From the NCBI RefSeq assembly GCF_002075795.1, contig NZ_CP020472.1, positions 4,582,501-4,646,500 on the forward strand: DNA of 64,000 bases, read 5' to 3'. The notes beneath the pieces are model-generated. The model was not told the DNA's origin and searched no databases. It saw nothing but the letters and a program-made list of their open reading frames with translations. Below are positions 34,837-43,447 of the stretch, piece after piece; positions within the stretch are counted from its first letter, which is position 1, and the number at the start of each line of letters is the position of its first letter. Made by a program: the position numbers and the translations under genes. The DNA is from Shewanella japonica. Lineage in GTDB: Bacteria; Pseudomonadota; Gammaproteobacteria; Enterobacterales; Shewanellaceae.

Positions 34837-35739
34837 TTAAGGCAAGGTTCGAATAGGTAACCAATATTCCATATCGGTGGGTGTATCAATATGGGACGTG
34901 AGTGGTCCATAATGTTCAAGTTCAAAACCATTCACGCTGTCAAAGCCTGATTGAGGTAACCAATCGCATATTAACCACTCAACCAATTGGCTAAAGCCAC
35001 TCGCTAAACCATGGTAAGACACCACAGCATAATCTTGGGTAGGGATAACCAAACTGGATAACTTAGCTTGTGTAACATAGGACTGTAATGTTTCAGCAGA
35101 AGGTGCATCGATTTGCAATGCCGCCCAATAATGTAAATTGGCATGCTCTGGTGTTTGCTGTTGGGTATCTACAACCCCAACCAATTGCGCTTTACATTCC
35201 GTGCTCTCACCGAGTTGACTAAATAAGGTCTCCCATAAATTAGGCACAATTGTTGCCACGTTTGGCGAGGCTTCCAACAAACCGTTTAACGGACTTGAAA
35301 TACCATAAACAGTAAACTCTGGTCGATGCTCAATACGGGTCTGCAAAGAAGTACTATCAATAAAATGCTCAGCTCGTTGAGTGATAGGGTTTCTTAGACC
35401 AACTTTGGTACCCCGTCTGCGATATTGACTAGGGCTAAGACCAAACAGTTGTTTAAATGAACGACTAAAGCTGACCTCAGAAGTAAAACCAAATTGATAC
35501 GCTATATCTAGCATACGATCATGGGTCGTCAGTACTTTTTCGGCTGCTAAACTTAACTTTAACTCCCTGACATATTGGGCCACATTTAAACCAGTTTGCT
35601 GCTGAAAAATACGCTGCAATTGCCATCTTGAAATGCCAAACACCTCCACTAAATCATCCAAACCTAAGGTTTGATCGATATGGCGATGGATATATTCAAG
35701 GATTCGCTCAACGCGAGAATAAGGCGACTGGCCTCTCAT
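34837..35739 (-). CDS. AraC-family regulator with GyrI-like ligand domain
   Basis: The 300-residue protein has an N-terminal AraC double helix-turn-helix (about 8-108; LGLDDLVEVFGISRWQLQRIFQQQ and FTSEVSFSRSFKQLFGLSPSQYRR). The C-terminal domain of about 170 residues is GyrI-like (RIEHRPEFTVYGISS at its start, NGFELEHYGPL and TDMEYWLPI at its end). This is the Rob/SoxS-with-effector architecture, in which the C-terminal domain binds hydrophobic small molecules. It lies 184 bases upstream of the siderophore receptor on the same strand. It could activate the iron genes or be an unrelated stress regulator; nothing decides. Confidence 0.9.
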   Translation of the reverse strand: MRGQSPYSRVERILEYIHRHIDQTLGLDDLVEVFGISRWQLQRIFQQQTGLNVAQYVRELKLSLAAEKVLTTHDRMLDIAYQFGFTSEVSFSRSFKQLFGLSPSQYRRRGTKVGLRNPITQRAEHFIDSTSLQTRIEHRPEFTVYGISSPLNGLLEASPNVATIVPNLWETLFSQLGESTECKAQLVGVVDTQQQTPEHANLHYWAALQIDAPSAETLQSYVTQAKLSSLVIPTQDYAVVSYHGLASGFSQLVEWLICDWLPQSGFDSVNGFELEHYGPLTSHIDTPTDMEYWLPIRTLP

Positions 35740-35964
35740 AGATGTCTTTCCAAATAATGATCAAAACTAACGATAAACGGCAAAAATTCTCGAAAATAAA
35801 GCAGCTATAGCTACAACTAGTTATAGCAAGCGAATAGCAAAACATAAAGCCCCTCGCCCAACAGCTCCATCAACCAATTCAGATAACGACTAATGTAACA
35901 CTTTTTATCAGCACAATTATTTTGCTGATAGTTTTCATCACCTTAGATAGATAATCAAACCATT

Positions 35965-35980
35965 TTGAACAATTGTTCAA
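35965..35980. promoter_or_regulatory. Palindromic operator 1 (TetR type)
   Basis: A perfect 16-bp palindrome, ttgaacaattgttcaa, lies 140 bases before the AhpD-like gene. It shares the arms ttgaac/gttcaa with operator 2. Length and symmetry fit a TetR-family dimer site. Confidence 0.75.
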
Positions 35981-35988
35981 AATAAAAC

Positions 35989-36004
35989 TTGAACGATCGT
36001 TCAA
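35989..36004. promoter_or_regulatory. Palindromic operator 2 (TetR type)
   Basis: A perfect 16-bp palindrome, ttgaacgatcgttcaa, lies 24 bases centre to centre from operator 1. A 13-of-16 match to it occurs before the TetR gene at 40226, so the TetR protein probably binds all three. Confidence 0.8.
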
Positions 36005-36120
36005 TTCATTCTATATTTTAACCACGCCAAGCAAATGTACGCCAACAACATGGTGTATTACTGCTAATAATATTTGAATTAATTAAACACATTTGAATGA
36101 TATAAATTCTGGAGTACACC

Positions 36121-36675
36121 ATGAGCAAATTTACTATTCACACCTTAGAGACTGCGCCTGAAGCAAGTAAAGATTTATTAGCGCAATCTAAAAAAGCTAA
36201 CGGCATGATCCCCAACCTACATGGTGTGCTGGCTGAGTCTCCTGCGACATTTGAGGCATATCAAGACCTACATAAACTATTTACTAACTCATCATTTAAC
36301 GCCGAAGAGCTTACCGTAGTATGGCAAACCATTAATGTTGAGCATGGCTGCACATATTGTGTCCCAGCACATACCGCTATTGCAGGAATGATGAAGGTTG
36401 ATAGTGAATTAACCGAAGCACTAAGAAACCGCACTGCTATGCCAACTGACAAGTTACAAGCGCTGCACGACACCACATTACTCATGGTTCGTAAACGTGG
36501 TTTATTATCCGATGCAGAAATGGACGCCTTCTTTGCGGCAGGTTATGGTCAACAGCAGTTACTGGAAATTATTTTAGGTTTGTCGCAAAAAGTGATCAGC
36601 AACTACGTTAATCACATTGCACATACTCCAGTAGATGCGCCATTTCAGCCATTTACATGGCAAGATAACAAGTAA
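36121..36675 (+). CDS. AhpD-like carboxymuconolactone decarboxylase family protein
   Basis: This 184-residue helical protein has the AhpD/CMD active-site motif in EHGCTYCVPAHTAIAG: Cys-x-x-Cys, then His four residues later, and the upstream Glu of the proton relay. AhpD-like proteins cycle a disulfide as part of alkylhydroperoxidase or thiol defence. The C-terminal half (LLEIILGLSQKVISNYVNHIAHTPVDAPF) matches the long CMD subgroup often annotated as peroxidase-related. It is the first gene of a pair with a DsbA-like protein and is preceded by two operator palindromes. I infer an oxidative or electrophile-stress role under TetR control. Confidence 0.88.
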   Translation: MSKFTIHTLETAPEASKDLLAQSKKANGMIPNLHGVLAESPATFEAYQDLHKLFTNSSFNAEELTVVWQTINVEHGCTYCVPAHTAIAGMMKVDSELTEALRNRTAMPTDKLQALHDTTLLMVRKRGLLSDAEMDAFFAAGYGQQQLLEIILGLSQKVISNYVNHIAHTPVDAPFQPFTWQDNK

Positions 36676-36683
36676 AACATAGC

Positions 36684-36714
36684 ACTAGCGAAAGCATTAT
36701 CTGCTTTCGCTAGT
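36684..36714 (+). other. Hairpin between the AhpD-like and DsbA-like genes
   Basis: A 13-bp perfect inverted repeat (actagcgaaagca / tgctttcgctagt) with a five-base loop begins nine bases after the first gene's stop. Only a broken T-rich stretch follows, so termination is likely to be partial, lowering expression of the second gene. Confidence 0.75.
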
Positions 36715-36747
36715 TTGCGTTTCATCACAACAAAAACAAGGCTAAGC

Positions 36748-37401
36748 ATGTCAGATAAAATTAAACTCGATATCGTGTCAGATGTTGTTTGTCCATGGTG
36801 CATTGTTGGTTATCAAAGCTTACAACAAGCGATTCGCGAGCTGGATATTGCAGATAAAGTCGATATTGAGTGGCAACCGTTTGAACTTAACCCAAACATG
36901 CCACCAGAAGGTGAAGAGTTACGTGCTCACGTGGCACGCAAATATGGTTCGAGCCGCGAAGAGAGTGACCAAGCCCGCGCCAATATTACCGCTCGTGGCG
37001 CCGAGTTAGGTTTTGAATTTAACTTTGGCGATAACATGCACATAGTGAATACCTTCGATGCGCACATATTGTTAGATTATGCCAAACAATTCGATAAGCA
37101 AACCCAGCTCAAGCTAAGATTATTTTCTGCCTACTTCACTGAACATAAAGATATCTCAGACAGAGCAGTGTTAGCTGAAGAGTTAGCCGCAGTCGGTTTA
37201 CAAGTTGATAAAGCAATGGCGTTACTGGATAACCCTGAGGTGCGAACGCGCATCAATATGGTAAAAAGCCAATGGACAGCGGCGGGTATTTCATCAGTGC
37301 CAACAGTAGTGTTTAATCGCACCAGCGCGCTAAACGGTGCCCACCCTGTTGGGACTTATAAACAAGTGCTTAGTGATTTACTTGGCGAATTAGCTAAGTA
37401 G
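36748..37401 (+). CDS. DsbA-family (FrnE-like) oxidoreductase
   Basis: The 217-residue protein has the thioredoxin-like DsbA fold with active site CPWC in DIVSDVVCPWCIVGYQ, a helical insert, and the cis-Pro segment GISSVPTVVFN. It lacks a signal peptide, as FrnE and related 2-hydroxychromene-2-carboxylate-isomerase-like proteins do, so it should act in the cytoplasm. I begin at the ATG at 36748, with aagg nearby; the longer frame at 36715 has no ribosome-binding site and overlaps the hairpin. FrnE-type proteins are tied to oxidative-stress resistance, which fits the AhpD-like gene just upstream. Confidence 0.9.
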   Translation: MSDKIKLDIVSDVVCPWCIVGYQSLQQAIRELDIADKVDIEWQPFELNPNMPPEGEELRAHVARKYGSSREESDQARANITARGAELGFEFNFGDNMHIVNTFDAHILLDYAKQFDKQTQLKLRLFSAYFTEHKDISDRAVLAEELAAVGLQVDKAMALLDNPEVRTRINMVKSQWTAAGISSVPTVVFNRTSALNGAHPVGTYKQVLSDLLGELAK

Positions 37402-37602
37402 CTTTGCTTAAGTACGGGCACTGGTATGAATATGAATATGAATCAATCTATTCGCTTCACCCGAAGCGTAATAGGTTTACCAGACTCATTAACCCTTCAA
37501 TAATCTCGCGCGTAAATCACTCAGCAGTCCTCTATCAACTCTTTGTTATTGCTCTTCCCTGCGACTGTTTAGAGGTAAAATCTCATCATTCCATTCTTGA
37601 AC

Positions 37603-37608
37603 TATAAT
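37603..37608 (+). promoter_or_regulatory. Probable -10 element of the diguanylate cyclase gene
   Basis: The hexamer tataat lies 33 bases before the chosen ATG, a normal leader length. No strong -35 is seen. It overlaps the TTG of the longest frame, arguing against that start. Confidence 0.4.
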
Positions 37609-37640
37609 TGATTAACCGAAAGTGTATGACGGACTGGTCA

Positions 37641-38618
37641 ATGAATAAAAAAACAATATTTGATCCCAAAACATTTCTTCTTGATAATCCTAATGAGCTC
37701 ATATCATTAGATAAATGGCAGAAAACGGTTAACTTACTTGCTAAAGTATTTCATGCTCCTGCCGGTTTTTTAGTTCAATTTACCCCCGATGATGGATTTC
37801 AAGTCACTATCTCAAGTCAGCAAGACACTAATCCCTATGCAGCAGGCATTGTCATAGAACCCGAAGCCAATATTTTCTGTCGCCGTATCGTTGAAACTGG
37901 CAATCCGCTATATGTGCCCAATGCCCCGATAGACCCTTGTTGGGATACCAACCCAGAAGTCCACAACGATGACTTTACGTCTTATTTGGGCGTCCCCGTT
38001 TTTTGGCCTGACGGGCACCCTTTCGGAACATTCTGTGTCATGGATTATAAGCAAACAGAATATGAGGACAGTTACTTAGAGCTTATTGAACAATTAAAAG
38101 ACATTCTTGAATCTGATCTCGCCTTAATCGATTTATACGGCCAAATGCAGCAACTGGCGATTACAGATCCTTTATCAGGCATTAATAATCGTCGTGGCTT
38201 TGAAACCCTGAGTCAGCAACGTATTGCGCTAGCCAAACGTAACCAAGCTAAGCTGGGACTTTGCTACTTAGATGTCGATAACTTTAAGCTTATTAATGAC
38301 CAATATGGCCATAAAACGGGTGACGATATGATTAAGCACATTGGCACAGTATTGCAGAATACCGTGCGCCAAAGTGATGTCATTGGTCGTATTGGTGGGG
38401 ATGAATTTGTCGCACTGGTTATGTTAGAACATGAGTCCGATCTCGTTGCCTTTAAGCAACGTCTAGAGGTTGGTTTTTGCTGCGCGAAACGCGCGAAACA
38501 TTTACCTGAGTATTCCGTCTCTATTGGTAGTATCGAAGTCGATTTACATGCTAATTTTACTGATTTACTCGATAAAGCCGATCAAGAAATGCTTAAAAAT
38601 AAAAAGCGAGTTGCTTAA
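37641..38618 (+). CDS. GAF-GGDEF diguanylate cyclase
   Basis: The protein has an N-terminal GAF domain (about 20-150; DDFTSYLGVPVFWPDGHPFGTFCVMD) and a GGDEF domain (about 170-325) with an intact GGDEF signature and the inhibitory I-site RQSD five residues before it. It should make cyclic di-GMP from two GTP, with feedback inhibition, promoting sessile growth. There is no membrane segment, so the GAF domain senses a cytoplasmic signal. The longest frame starts at a TTG inside a tataat at 37603-37608, which is probably the -10 box. I therefore take the ATG at 37641; 37626 is possible. Confidence 0.9.
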   Translation: MNKKTIFDPKTFLLDNPNELISLDKWQKTVNLLAKVFHAPAGFLVQFTPDDGFQVTISSQQDTNPYAAGIVIEPEANIFCRRIVETGNPLYVPNAPIDPCWDTNPEVHNDDFTSYLGVPVFWPDGHPFGTFCVMDYKQTEYEDSYLELIEQLKDILESDLALIDLYGQMQQLAITDPLSGINNRRGFETLSQQRIALAKRNQAKLGLCYLDVDNFKLINDQYGHKTGDDMIKHIGTVLQNTVRQSDVIGRIGGDEFVALVMLEHESDLVAFKQRLEVGFCCAKRAKHLPEYSVSIGSIEVDLHANFTDLLDKADQEMLKNKKRVA

Positions 38619-38634
38619 TTCTACTAAGGCTTCA

Positions 38635-38718
38635 ATTACTATCTGTTATTTACTACCAGTTACTTATTATCAGCTAATTATTATCAGCTACTTACTATCA
38701 GCTAGTTATTATCAGTGA
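38635..38718 (+). repeat. Six 14-bp tandem repeats after the diguanylate cyclase gene
   Basis: Six consecutive 14-base units run from 38635 (attactatctgtta, tttactaccagtta, cttattatcagcta, attattatcagcta, cttactatcagcta, gttattatcagtga), consensus nttaytatcagyta. They start 17 bases after the stop codon. The outer units are more diverged than the inner ones, as expected for slippage-born repeats. Confidence 0.88.
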
Positions 38719-38781
38719 CTATCGGATATTACACGTTAATAACAACCTAGTTATCAGCTCGCTTACGAGTGAGCTTAGCAC

Positions 38782-39492
38782 CTATTCAACACACTCGTTA
38801 AGTGCAGAATCAAGCAGATGTAAATCAGCAACAATCACGTTAGGCTGCATTTCCCACGGATCAAATACAGCGCCTTCAGTTCGCTTAACCCATGCCGCTT
38901 TAAGCCCCGTCGCTATTGCACCAATCACATCAAACGGATTACTTGATATCAGCCAAGTATCACTTTCCTTTGACTCAGTTGCCTGTAAAAAGTGTTGGTA
39001 AATATCTGGGTTAGGCTTAAACGTTTTTATCTCGTCAGCGCTGACGACCCCTTCAAACAATGCATCTATTCCCGCAGCATGCAGTAATGTTTCAACGGCA
39101 CGCTTAGTGCCATTTGAAAAAGCAAACATACGATAACCCTGGGCTTTCAATGTTATCAAGGCAGGCTTAACATCTTCAAAGCTGGGTAAGGTTTTATAAC
39201 ACTCCATCAGCGCATGTTTTTGTTCAGCAGATAAGGAAATTTGATAATAATCGCAGGTATATTCAAGTGCTTGGCGAGTACAGTCACTAAAAGGAACATA
39301 GTTTTTCATCAACCCGCGACGAAAGGAATACTCTAATTGCTTTTCACGCCAACGATTGGAAAAGGCTTTAGCCTTGTCGCCTATCATTGTCTCGAGCAGG
39401 ATTAACACGCCATGAGTATTAATTAAGGTGCCATACACATCAAAAGCCAAGGTGATGTTTGGTCGCTTTAGATTTTCTTTCACCTTGTTCAC
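38782..39492 (-). CDS. HAD-superfamily hydrolase, haloacid dehalogenase type II-like
   Basis: This 236-residue protein has the HAD motifs: Asp18 in FDVYGTLIN (motif I), FAFSNGTK (motif II), KTFKPNPDIY (motif III Lys) and LISSNPFDVIGA (motif IV). The order and spacing with a helical cap between motifs I and II fit L-2-haloacid dehalogenases. In that group SxNxxD is part of the active site, here SSNPFD. Real haloacid activity is rarely proven for such homologues, so the substrate is open. It lies 97 bases downstream of the TetR gene on the same strand and may be co-transcribed with it. Confidence 0.86.
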   Translation of the reverse strand: MNKVKENLKRPNITLAFDVYGTLINTHGVLILLETMIGDKAKAFSNRWREKQLEYSFRRGLMKNYVPFSDCTRQALEYTCDYYQISLSAEQKHALMECYKTLPSFEDVKPALITLKAQGYRMFAFSNGTKRAVETLLHAAGIDALFEGVVSADEIKTFKPNPDIYQHFLQATESKESDTWLISSNPFDVIGAIATGLKAAWVKRTEGAVFDPWEMQPNVIVADLHLLDSALNECVE

Positions 39493-39589
39493 TCCTTACC
39501 CTTTAATGATATGTACTCAGTAAATAGCAGAGCTTTTAATAACAGCACCTTCAATAACATCACTTCAACGATGAAAAGTCTTATTAACT

Positions 39590-40180
39590 CTACTTGGCTA
39601 AAGGCGGATTACTGAAAATTGCGTCGATAAAATCCTGAATCGTATTATCGTCGCTATTGGCATGGGCATAAGTACGAATACCGATAATCTGTACTTGTAA
39701 AAAACGTGCCAATGCTTGAGGTGTCTGCTGAGTGTCTACTTCACCTTGTGCTTGCGCTTGCGCCAATAACTCGGCAAATGCTGTCTCAACCATCACTAAT
39801 GACCGCTTTGCTTGTTCAAGTAAATCTGCATTTTCGTCAGTCAATTCCGCCACCGTTTTAACAAGCATACACATGCCACTCGGGGCACAATTACGATTAG
39901 CCAGCACAGCCGTTTCAACAAATTGTTTAAGCGCTGCAATAGGAGAATCATTATCGGCGATACACTGGTTTAACTGAACAATACCTGATGTTGCATAGTG
40001 CTGTAGTGCTTCTTTAAATAGCCCTTCTTTGCTACCAAAGCTTGCATAGATACTGCCAGGACGCATATCAATCACTTCTTGAAGGTTACGCATCGATGTA
40101 GCGTGAAAGCCTTTTTCCCAATATAAATTGGCCGCTTTTTGAATGGTCTCTTCACGGTTAAATTTGGCAGGTTTACTCAT
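39590..40180 (-). CDS. TetR-family regulator, likely binding ttgaac palindromes
   Basis: The 196-residue protein has a TetR helix-turn-helix (about 8-55; REETIQKAANLYWEKGFHATSM, GSIYASFGSKEGLFKEAL) and a ligand domain with NCAPSGMCMLVKTVAEL. The two cysteines in this segment (near 100 and 106) could sense electrophiles or oxidation, as in NemR, but that is inference. A site 46 bases before its ATG matches the palindromes upstream of the AhpD/DsbA pair at 13 of 16 positions, suggesting autoregulation and control of that pair 4 kb away. The HAD gene follows on the same strand. Confidence 0.91.
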   Translation of the reverse strand: MSKPAKFNREETIQKAANLYWEKGFHATSMRNLQEVIDMRPGSIYASFGSKEGLFKEALQHYATSGIVQLNQCIADNDSPIAALKQFVETAVLANRNCAPSGMCMLVKTVAELTDENADLLEQAKRSLVMVETAFAELLAQAQAQGEVDTQQTPQALARFLQVQIIGIRTYAHANSDDNTIQDFIDAIFSNPPLAK

Positions 40181-40225
40181 AGCGGTCTCGATATATTAAC
40201 TGAACAAAATAATACTCAAATTATA

Positions 40226-40241
40226 TTGAGCACTCGTTCAA
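40226..40241. promoter_or_regulatory. Operator-like site before the TetR gene
   Basis: The sequence ttgagcactcgttcaa shares 13 of 16 bases with the palindrome at 35989 and keeps the outer ttga/tcaa arms. Its position 46 bases upstream of the TetR ATG fits autoregulation. Confidence 0.7.
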
Positions 40242-40285
40242 TTATAGGGTTTACTACCCAAATCGTCCAGTGTAATTGCACATAA

Positions 40286-40317
40286 AAAAGCCTAACTTGC
40301 TCGACAAGTTAGGCTTT
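40286..40317 (-). terminator. Terminator of the RND efflux operon
   Basis: The stem aaagcctaacttg / caagttaggcttt has a five-base loop, followed on the minus strand by a T-run. It lies about 40 bases beyond the stop of the pump gene. Confidence 0.9.
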
Positions 40318-40357
40318 ATTTCATCATCTCATGTGCAAGGTGCCCCTTGCTGAATCA

Positions 40358-43300
40358 TTAGATTGCGACGGTTTTTCCTTGATAAGGGATCCGAAATGCG
40401 ATGGTGTATGCCACAGGTAAAACAATCAATGTCAAAATCGACGCAAAGCCCAAACCAAAGATAATAGTAATCGCCATTGAGCCAAAAAAGGCATCACTTA
40501 ACAGCGGCACCATACCTAACATGGTGGTAATTGCCGCCATAAGCACTGGCCTAACACGGCTCACTGATGAATCAACAACCGCTTGATAAGGGACTTTGCC
40601 TTGAGCTAATTCAACGTTGATTTGGTCCACCAGCACGATGCCATTTTTAATGATCATCCCAGTTAAACTGAGTAACCCAAGTAGCGCCATAAAGCTAAAG
40701 GGCGCATCAAATAACAATAAGCCGGACACCACACCAATTAATGCTAGCGGCACGGTAAACCAAATCACTAACGGTTGTCTGACAGAGTTAAACAATAAGA
40801 CCGTAATTAAAAACATGGCTAAGTAACCTAATGGCAAAGAGCTAAATACCGACTCTTGTGCTTCAACAGAGACTTCATGCTCACCGCCCCACTCTAGCTC
40901 ATAGCCTGCTGGTAATTCGATAGCTTCAATTGCTGGGCGAACTTTACGAAATACTGAATCAGCGGTTTCGTCTGTACCGTTAACAGGATCGGCCAAAACA
41001 GATAATACTCGTTTGCGATCACGGCGCATCACCAAAGGGTTTTCCCATTCAGTATCAAACCCTGAGACCACCTGTGTTGCTGGCACGAATGTGTTATTTT
41101 CAGAGCTCCACACTTGCAGCTTCCAAATGCTTTCAGCATCTAAACGTTCACTCGCTGGTGCGCGTGCCACTATAGGTAATAAGTGACTGTTTTCGCGGTA
41201 AACGCCCACTTGCTTACCACTGAAGTTAGTCAATAACGCATCATCTAAATCTGTCTTGCTAATGCCTGTTTCACGGGCCTGCGCTAATGCTAATTGAGGG
41301 CGGATCATCGGCACTTGATTGCGCCAATTATGGCGAACGCCCACTGCCGTTGGTTCTGCTTTTAAAATCGCTTCGGCTTGCACTGCCAATTCACGCAATA
41401 TTTTAGGGTCTTCACCATAAAAGCGGGCTTCAATTTTAGCGGCTGGACTCGGGCCATTTTCCATATATTTAAAACGGTATTCAGCTTCAGGAAAGCGCTG
41501 ACTTAACTCTTTCTCAAGCGTACGCATATAGCTGTTTACTGTGGTTAAATCAGTCATTTCGATCAAGAGCTGACCGTATGCGCTGTAGCCCTTTTCCGGT
41601 ACGTAAGGTAAAACAAAACGCTGTGCACCTTGGCCTAATACTGTGGTTAAGTTAACCATCCCGACATCTTTTTCTGCTTGCTCGGCTAACAGATTGGCCT
41701 CTATTTTATGTAAGAAGGCTTCAGTCGCTTTAACATCTGTGCCTTCTGGCATCCACACATCCACAAAGAATATCGGTGTATTCGATGCAGGGAAAAACAC
41801 GTTCTTTACATAGCCAAAGCCATATAACGAGCTCAGCAATGCAGCGATAATCAATACGATTGTCACACTACGAAAACGCATAGCGAGATTTAAGCTGCTT
41901 CGATAGCTTTGAAATAACCAACCTTTATAAGGATCATCTTGGCTTTCGTCTGCACTGATTTCACCATCTTTAAACATCATATTGCAAAAGAACGGCGTCA
42001 AGGTCATTGCGGTAATCCAACTGATAAATAGTGAGATTAATAGCACTTGGAATAGCGACACACAAAACTCACCTGTCGCAGTATCCGACAAACCAATTGG
42101 CGCAAAAGCAATGATGGCAATAATCGTGGCGCCCAGTAGCGGCCATTGGGTTTGTGTGACGACTTCTTTGGCAGTTTCTAAACGGGTTTTACCACGTTTA
42201 ATGCCAATTAATATCCCCTCAGTAACTACAATGGCGTTATCCACCAGCATCCCCAATGCAATAATCAGCGCACCCAGTGATATCAGCTGCAATTCAATGT
42301 TAAGCACTTTCATCACGATAAAGGTGCCCAAGATTGTCAGCAGGAGTACTAAACCAATTAATACGCCAGAGCGTACGCCCATAAATATCAGCAATACACC
42401 AATCACAATGGCGATGGACTCAGCTAAGTTAATCAAAAAACCATTGACGGTTTGATCCACCATTTTGCTTTGGTCATAAACGGTTTCTAGCTGCATACCT
42501 ATGGGTAATTCGCCATTAAGCTCAACCATTCTCGCATTAACAGCTTCACCCACTTTAACCACGTTAACACCGCTCGAAAACGAGATACCAATTGATAGCG
42601 CATTCTTGCCATTAGCGTGGTACACATTGCTTGGTGTTTCTTCGACATCCTTATATACATCGGCAATATCGCCTAAATAGACTAATTTAGAGCTGCCTGG
42701 GGCACTGACCATTAAGCGTTTCATTTCACTGACGTTATCAAACTCACCAGTGGGATGAATACGAATACGGTTATCACCAACACGAATACTGCCGGCATTG
42801 GATACCACATTTTGGCTGTTAATTAGCCCATAAATATAATCTTGATCTAATCCAAGGGCATTTAGCTTCTGCTGTGAAATTTCCACGACGACTTGTTCGC
42901 TAATTTGACCTGCAATGGTAACTTTTTTAATCCCATCTACCAGTACCAATTCACGACGTAAAAAGTCAGCATAATTTTGCAGTTCACGGTTGCTATAACC
43001 TTCACCACTGACATTGAGTAAAATGCCGTAAACATCGCCAAAATCATCAATAACACTTGGGGTATAAGCACCAGGTGGCAGCTCGCCAATTTTGTCATTC
43101 ACTTTACGGCGCACTTCATCCCACACTTGTGGCAAAGCGTCTTTGTCGTATTGCTCTTTAATCTCGATTTCGATTTGAGACAGGCCAGCACTATTTATCG
43201 AAACAATATGCTTAATTCCATCAAGCTGCTGTAAAGCATCTTCCAGCGGTAAAGTGACTTCTTCTTCCACTTGCTCAGGCGATGCGCCTGGGTATGCGGT

Positions 43301-43444
43301 CACCACTAAGGCATTTTTAATGGTGAACTCAGGAAACTCCAACTGCCCTAAACTAAAAAATGAAAAACTACCGCCAACCAACAACAGTAACGCGAACATC
43401 CAGCTGATCACCTTACGGGTGATTGATAACTCTGCAAAATTCAT
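40358..43444 (-). CDS. RND-family efflux pump inner-membrane transporter
   Basis: At 1028 residues this has the usual length of an HAE-type RND permease. There are 12 membrane segments in two halves, each followed by a large periplasmic loop. The start MNFAELSITRKVISWMF, the segment FPEFTIKNALVVTAYPGASPEQVEEEVTLPLE and IIALGMLVDNAIVVTEGI (with the proton-relay Asp in helix 4) are diagnostic. It drives proton-coupled export of lipophilic compounds with a membrane-fusion protein and an outer-membrane channel. The fusion-protein gene lies three bases upstream but is frameshifted, and no channel gene is present nearby, so a TolC encoded elsewhere is likely. The transporter frame itself is intact. 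Confidence 0.94.
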   Translation of the reverse strand: MNFAELSITRKVISWMFALLLLVGGSFSFFSLGQLEFPEFTIKNALVVTAYPGASPEQVEEEVTLPLEDALQQLDGIKHIVSINSAGLSQIEIEIKEQYDKDALPQVWDEVRRKVNDKIGELPPGAYTPSVIDDFGDVYGILLNVSGEGYSNRELQNYADFLRRELVLVDGIKKVTIAGQISEQVVVEISQQKLNALGLDQDYIYGLINSQNVVSNAGSIRVGDNRIRIHPTGEFDNVSEMKRLMVSAPGSSKLVYLGDIADVYKDVEETPSNVYHANGKNALSIGISFSSGVNVVKVGEAVNARMVELNGELPIGMQLETVYDQSKMVDQTVNGFLINLAESIAIVIGVLLIFMGVRSGVLIGLVLLLTILGTFIVMKVLNIELQLISLGALIIALGMLVDNAIVVTEGILIGIKRGKTRLETAKEVVTQTQWPLLGATIIAIIAFAPIGLSDTATGEFCVSLFQVLLISLFISWITAMTLTPFFCNMMFKDGEISADESQDDPYKGWLFQSYRSSLNLAMRFRSVTIVLIIAALLSSLYGFGYVKNVFFPASNTPIFFVDVWMPEGTDVKATEAFLHKIEANLLAEQAEKDVGMVNLTTVLGQGAQRFVLPYVPEKGYSAYGQLLIEMTDLTTVNSYMRTLEKELSQRFPEAEYRFKYMENGPSPAAKIEARFYGEDPKILRELAVQAEAILKAEPTAVGVRHNWRNQVPMIRPQLALAQARETGISKTDLDDALLTNFSGKQVGVYRENSHLLPIVARAPASERLDAESIWKLQVWSSENNTFVPATQVVSGFDTEWENPLVMRRDRKRVLSVLADPVNGTDETADSVFRKVRPAIEAIELPAGYELEWGGEHEVSVEAQESVFSSLPLGYLAMFLITVLLFNSVRQPLVIWFTVPLALIGVVSGLLLFDAPFSFMALLGLLSLTGMIIKNGIVLVDQINVELAQGKVPYQAVVDSSVSRVRPVLMAAITTMLGMVPLLSDAFFGSMAITIIFGLGFASILTLIVLPVAYTIAFRIPYQGKTVAI

Positions 43445-43447
43445 CGC

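Larger units (their letters stand above)
35740..36120. other. Regulatory region upstream of the AhpD-like gene
   Basis: This 381-bp gap contains two perfect 16-bp palindromes at 35965 and 35989 and otherwise AT-rich DNA. A good ribosome-binding site (ctggag) precedes the ATG at 36121. I found no small gene. Confidence 0.6.

Noticed and set aside
36121..37401. Degradation pathway for aromatic compounds (carboxymuconolactone decarboxylase plus hydroxychromene carboxylate isomerase)
   Set aside because: Family names suggest it, but CxxC-H and CPWC active sites point to thiol redox proteins and no other pathway gene is nearby.
38635..38718. CRISPR-like array
   Set aside because: Units are contiguous with no spacers and are only 14 bases long; a plain tandem repeat.
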